Positions 52,801-58,800 of a stretch of 64,000 nucleotides of DNA are shown piece after piece. The position numbers and the translations under genes are program-made. The notes under the pieces are model-generated. The model searched no databases. It saw nothing but the letters and a program-made list of their open reading frames with translations, and had not been told where the DNA came from. Source of the DNA: Heterohyrax brucei (Eukaryota > Chordata > Mammalia > Hyracoidea > Procaviidae). The DNA is taken from the NCBI GenBank assembly GCA_028571685.1, contig CM053141.1:134196833-134260832 (forward strand), given 5' to 3'. Within the stretch, counting starts at the first letter, position 1, and every line of letters begins with the position of its first letter.

Positions 52801-55800
52801 TTGGTTCCATCCTTTTGCAGTTGTGACAGTGCTGCAATCAGCATTGATATGCATGTATCTATTTGTGTGATAGCCTTTCTCGGGATATATTCCAAGAAGT
52901 GGGATTACTGGATCATATGGTATTTCTGTTTTTATCTTTTTAAGAAAGTGCCAAATCAATTTCAAAGTGGTTGTACCATTTTACATTCACACCAGCAGTG
53001 TAGAAGAGTTCCAGTGTCTCCACAACCTCTCTAACATGTATTACTTTGTGTTTTTGGATTAATACCTGCTTTGTTCGGGTGAGATGGTATCTCATTATAG
53101 TTTTGATTTGCATTTCTCTAATGGCTAATGATCGTGAGCGTTTCCTCGTTTACCTGTTAGCCTCCTGAATGTCTTATTTGGTGAAGTGTCTGTTCATACA
53201 CTTTGTCCATTTTTTAATTGGTTATATGTCTTTTTCTTGTTGAGTTTTACAGTACCTTGTAGACTAGGGAGATTAGATGCTGGATTTGTGGTAGCCAATT
53301 CTTTTTTCAAGTCTGTATTTAGTCTTTTTCGACGAAGTCTTTGGATGAGCCTAAGTGTTTGATTTTGAGGCGTTCCCAGTTATCTACTTTCTGTTTGGGT
53401 GTTTGTGCATTGTTAGTGATATTTTGCAGCTATTTATGCCAGGTATGTGCGGCCCCAGCATTGTCACTGTTTTTTGTTCCATGATCTTTATTGTTTTAGA
53501 TTTTATTTTTAGGTCTTTGATCCATTTTGAGTTTGTTTTTGTGCATGGTGTGGGATATAGGTTTTGTTTCACTTTTTTTGCAGATGTATATTCAGTTATA
53601 TCAACACCATTTGTTAAGAAGATTTCTTTTTCCCAGTTTACAGACTTTGGGCTTTTGTTAAATATCAGCTGCTCAGAGGTAGATGGTATTGTATTTGGAT
53701 TCTCATTTCTGTTTCACTGATCTATGTATTTACTTTTATACAAGCACCAGGCTGTTTTGACTACCGCAGTAGTGGAATAGTTTCTGAGTCAGGTAATGTG
53801 AGGCCTCCCAGCTTGTTCTTCCTCAGTAATGCTATACTTACCGATGGTTTCTTCCCTTTCTGTGTGAACTTGGTAGTTTGCTTCTACATCTTATTAAAAA
53901 AATGCCATAAGAATTTATATTTAGATTGCATTATATCTATAGATTGCTTTGGGTAGAATAGACGTTTTCATCATGTTAATTCTTTATATCCATGAGCAAG
54001 GTAAATTTATCCAGTCATGTAGGTTTCTCTTGGTTTCTTGCGTTAGAGCCTTGTAACTTTCTTGTATGGGTCTTTTATGTCTCTGGTTAGATTTGTTTTT
54101 AAGTATTTTATCTTCTTGGGGGCTATTGTAAATGGTATTTATTTGGTGGTTTCCTCTTTGGTGTTCTCTTTGTTGGTATAGAGGAATCCAGCTGATTTAT
54201 GTGTGTGTATCTTATATCCTGATACTTTGCTGAACTCTTCTATTAGTTGCAGTAGTTTTTTGTGGGTTCTTCAGGGTTTTTGTGTAAGATCATATCATCT
54301 ATAAATAGAAATACTTTTACTTCTTTCTTATAAATTTGGATGTCCTTTCTTTATCTTGTGTGATTGCTCTGGCTAGAACCTTCAGCACAGTGTTGAATAA
54401 AAGTGAGAAATGGTATCCTTGTCTGGTTTCCATTCTCAAGCAGAAAGCTTTCAGACTCTTTCCATTTAAGATGATCATGGCTTTGCATAGATTCTCCTTA
54501 TTATGTTGAGGAATATTGTTCTTAGCTATTTTCCATCTTGGCTTAATTTGTGCTATTAATTAATAATGAAAGTATTGATATTTTTGTCTATATACATACA
54601 TGCAGGTTGTTTATGGCTTAAAGGCATCTGGCCAACACAAAACAAAAACAAACAAAGCCACTGCCATCGAGTGGGATCTGACTCCTAGTGACCCTATAGG
54701 ACAGGGTAGAACTGCCCCATAGAGTTTCCAAGGAGCACCTTGCAGATTTGAACTGCTGACCTTCTGGTTTGCAGATGTAGTGCTTAACCCACTACCCCAC
54801 CAGGTTTTCCGGTGGGGTCTACAATCATGCCTGCATTAGGCTAGTGAAACTACCAGTAATCCCCCTAAAACCAAACCTGTTGCTGTCAAGTTGATTCTGA
54901 CTCATGGCAACCATATCTGACAGAGTAGGACTGCTCCATATGTCTCCAAGGAATCCCTAGTGGATTCGAACTGCCGACCTTTTGGTTAACAGCCATAGTT
55001 CTTAACATTATGCCACTAGCGTTTCCAGTGATAGCTCAAGGGAGCTGCTTTGTTCTAATCTACCATAAGGTGCCAGATGGGCTGGCACAATCCTTTGACT
55101 TCCCTATCTCAGGAGTTTGTGTCATGACCTACCCAGTAACCTTTGTTGTCACCTCATTTGACTCCCAGGGGGGGTCACAGATTCTGGCTTCATCACTGCT
55201 CTGGATGTGGAAAACAAAAATACCACCTTTGTCACAGCTTTGAGCAAAATATCTATTCAAAAGCAGACTTCCAGGAGAACTAAATCTTGCTGGCCACATA
55301 TATTGGAGAGGGCAGCCAGACAGATGTAGTGCCAGGAATCAGATTGATTTTTATCCTGTGTAAATAGATTTTAGTAATTAATTGGAGGGGTTTCAGGGTC
55401 AAAATGGGAATTAGATTTCTGTTAACGTTAAGGTGTTACTTATGTGTAACCTTGTTGACTTCATTCAAATTTTTTTCCTTTAACATCTTGTTTTTGTCAT
55501 GTTTCCAATAAAGTTGCCATCTTAACTTAATTTTACTTCATCAGATTAACATTTGAAGGCTTTAGTGATTGTGATTTTTTTTTAATTGGTAAAAGTTTAT
55601 TTTGTGACCATAACCTGATTTTCTTGGGGGAGGAAAAGGAAGCCAGCAGATCGGTTGTGTTTAGCTCTGTGTGTACCTTCCTTCTGCTGCTCCTGCTCAT
55701 ATCAAGACAGCCACATGCTGTATGTTTTTTTTAAACTTATCAAATACATATTTTGAGGGGGAGAGTTGAGTATTTACTTACTTTAAAAAGTGAAAACTTT

Positions 55801-58800
55801 AAATGTCCTCTAGGAAATGGAAAATTAAATTCTTTAGTGTATACAACCAGGTCTTTTAGGATTGAACTCTCCCAAGGGAGTTTTGGGAATCTTCCAACCA
55901 CAGCTCATAGATATCCATCCCATGGACATTTGTAAATATTATGAAGATATCCTTTCACAAGCTTATAAAACAAACATCCAAAAAAAGAGAAAACAAAAAC
56001 TTTTGTTGCAGATTGGTCAGTAAAATGTGTTTTGCCACAACAGTTAATTTTTCTAATCCAATTGATGGATATTGGCTTAGATAAAGTTTCTAAGAAGGAG
56101 AAGAATCTTGCAAAGATGCACAACCCTAAACTGTACACCTTGGGCAGCTTCCAAATAGATGACCCAGACAGCTCATTCCCGTTGTCCCACCCACCCATAT
56201 CCCAGAAAACTTTCACAGAGTTCTCAGGGGGAGGGGAACCCCCTTTCTGGCCTCTAAAATCTTCCTCTGCAAAGTGATTTTTCAAGGCAGAGTAAGATTT
56301 TTACAGACCAAAGAAGGCTGGAGAAGACTTGGTATTGAAAGGTCCGAGCTTCAGTCTAGGCTTTGCTTCATTCATCTGATTGGCTGACCTCCCACTGAAA
56401 AACTCCATGCCTGGAGCTACATACAGATCACAGGCTTGTCAACCAACTAACATGGGGTGTGGGCACACATTTCTAAGATAAATGAGCACATAGGTAATTT
56501 GGACATCAAAGGATCAGATTGGAGGTCTTGGCTTTCAGTTTGTGCTGTGGAGAACAAGGAGCAAAAACAAGCTGTCATTTCTTTTAACGGCACTTGCCAA
56601 GCACTTTATTGCCAAAAGAAAAGAAGAAAGGGGGGAAGGCAGACAGAAAGAGAAGAAGGGAGAAAAGAAGGAGGCTGCAGGTCTAAGAAGGCTTTACTGT
56701 GAGCACGTCTTTCTTGTGCATTAAAAATAATTCCTCAAGATCTCGTTAGGCTGCTCCGCCCTACCTGGGAGGATCTGTATGAGCTGCTTGGCACCTGGCT
56801 TCTGATCTTGGGAAGGTCTGAGAACAAGCCAGAACTTTCCTTAGGAATTCTTCTCTTCATCTTTATGAGAAACAGGTGGAAAGATGCATCACTATGTTTT
56901 TGCCTCATGTAAAGACAGTTTGGCACAGTATAAAAATCGAAGGAAATTCTAAAGGACTGCTGATGTTAAATAAGATCTGGGCAAAATCAAAACAAGTGTG
57001 TAAATACACATTGAACACATCATAGGTGTGAAGCTCTGTGCAATTTGCTTCAGTTTTAGAAGCATTTTGTAGAGGCACAGCAAGGTTACTGCAGGTTTTC
57101 TGTGGAAACTTTGCATGGTGCTGCTCCTCTGTCAGCCTCAGGTGGTAATTGTTAAGTTTCTTGCATGCATAATCCAATCAGATGTCTCATTAATGGTCTT
57201 GCATGGTCTCAAATCTAAAAGGAAATCAGAGGATAGTTTGAGACTTTCTCTTTGCTGGAATATTTGGACTTTCCGTTCCCATGTCCCCACAGTGTTTCCC
57301 TCAAGGCTGTGACATCAGCACTTATGCTAAGGAAAGACACAGAGAAAATACCTGTGAACCAGAGCATTCCTGCCTGCCCATTCATTACCCACATCTTTCT
57401 TTTCCTTCTTATTCCATTGTTGTTGATGATGTTGTTGAACGGTCTTGTCAAGTCTGCTTTGACTTACAGCAACCCGTTGTGGCAGAGTAGAACTGCTTTC
57501 TGGGGTTCTCTAGGTTGCAGTCTTCATGGGAGTGGATGACCAGGTCTTTTCTCCCGAGCAGCTCTTGGCTGGGTTTGAACCAGCAAACTTTCAGTTAGCA
57601 GCTGAGCGCTCAGCCATTGTGTCAGGGCTCCTTGTCCAATTCCGTTACTCCACATGAATCCATGTTTGGAGGTGTCCAGTCTCTTGTTAGGGATCGCAAT
57701 TGGACACTAACCAACTGAAGTCAGGACCTGGCCTTCTGGCCCCTAGATATTTCAGTTGGGGCAGTGCTTATGAAGAGTTTCATTAAACTACGAAAATATG
57801 TTGTGATGGGAATTTTTTAAAAATAAAAAACTAAGGCCTTTCTCATATCATTTTTTAAAGCATTTTTTTTAATACCTAGCTCCCTTTGCTTCCTGAAATA
57901 TACCTCTTGTGTTCTTATAATTTGCATACTGCATAGATATTTTTTCTATGCACACTCTCCCCAAGAAGACGGGAATTTCTGGGAAAGAGACCTAAACTAA
58001 GGTAATTTTCTACACATCTGTATGTATTTTTGCTGATACTAAGTGAGTGATTCACACTGGAGATGACTTGTCAGCAGTGGTCATCTTACACACCCTGTAA
58101 ATGAGACTTAGTAAATGTCCTGACTACTGCAACAAATTGTTCCTTGGCTGTCAATCTCTGTGAGGCATTGAAAAAAACACTGGAGAAAAATTAAACTTGT
58201 GTGTTAATATGTCCATTCTGTCTGGATGTTTAAATATAGAGCTAGGTATTGTCTCAGATGAGATACTAAGCTTCCCTGTTTATGAGCTCTTTGTATTCTA
58301 ATATATGGGATTAGAAGAGTAAAATCAGGACCTAGTTCAATTGTCATTCCTCCTAATTGCTCAAGTTATTCCACTTTCTTTTGAAATTGATTCTGAACTT
58401 AAAAAAAAGGAAAATAATAATTTGAAATTTTGTCCAGCAGTGAAAGGTAGTCTATTTTGACACACTAATCCAGCAACTAATCAGTTTTCTAATAAACAAT
58501 CAGCAATTCACTGATGTGCCATCAGCACGGCAGGAGCTCTGGAGGGGGGATGAGCAGCCCACAGACGTTCATGAATAAACCAGAAATCATTAGGTGATCA
58601 ATACTTCTGAGTTATTTTCATTGAGCTGATAGGTCTGATACATTAAAGCTGACATTATACATTTGTCAAGATCAGACTGCAGTTTTTAACACTGGGACAG
58701 GCTGCTACACATATTCCCTGAAAGACAATTGGGGAAACACAAGTTCTTCACACTGACACACTCAGTGGACACAGAGCCCTTGAGAAAGTCATGTGTGGGT

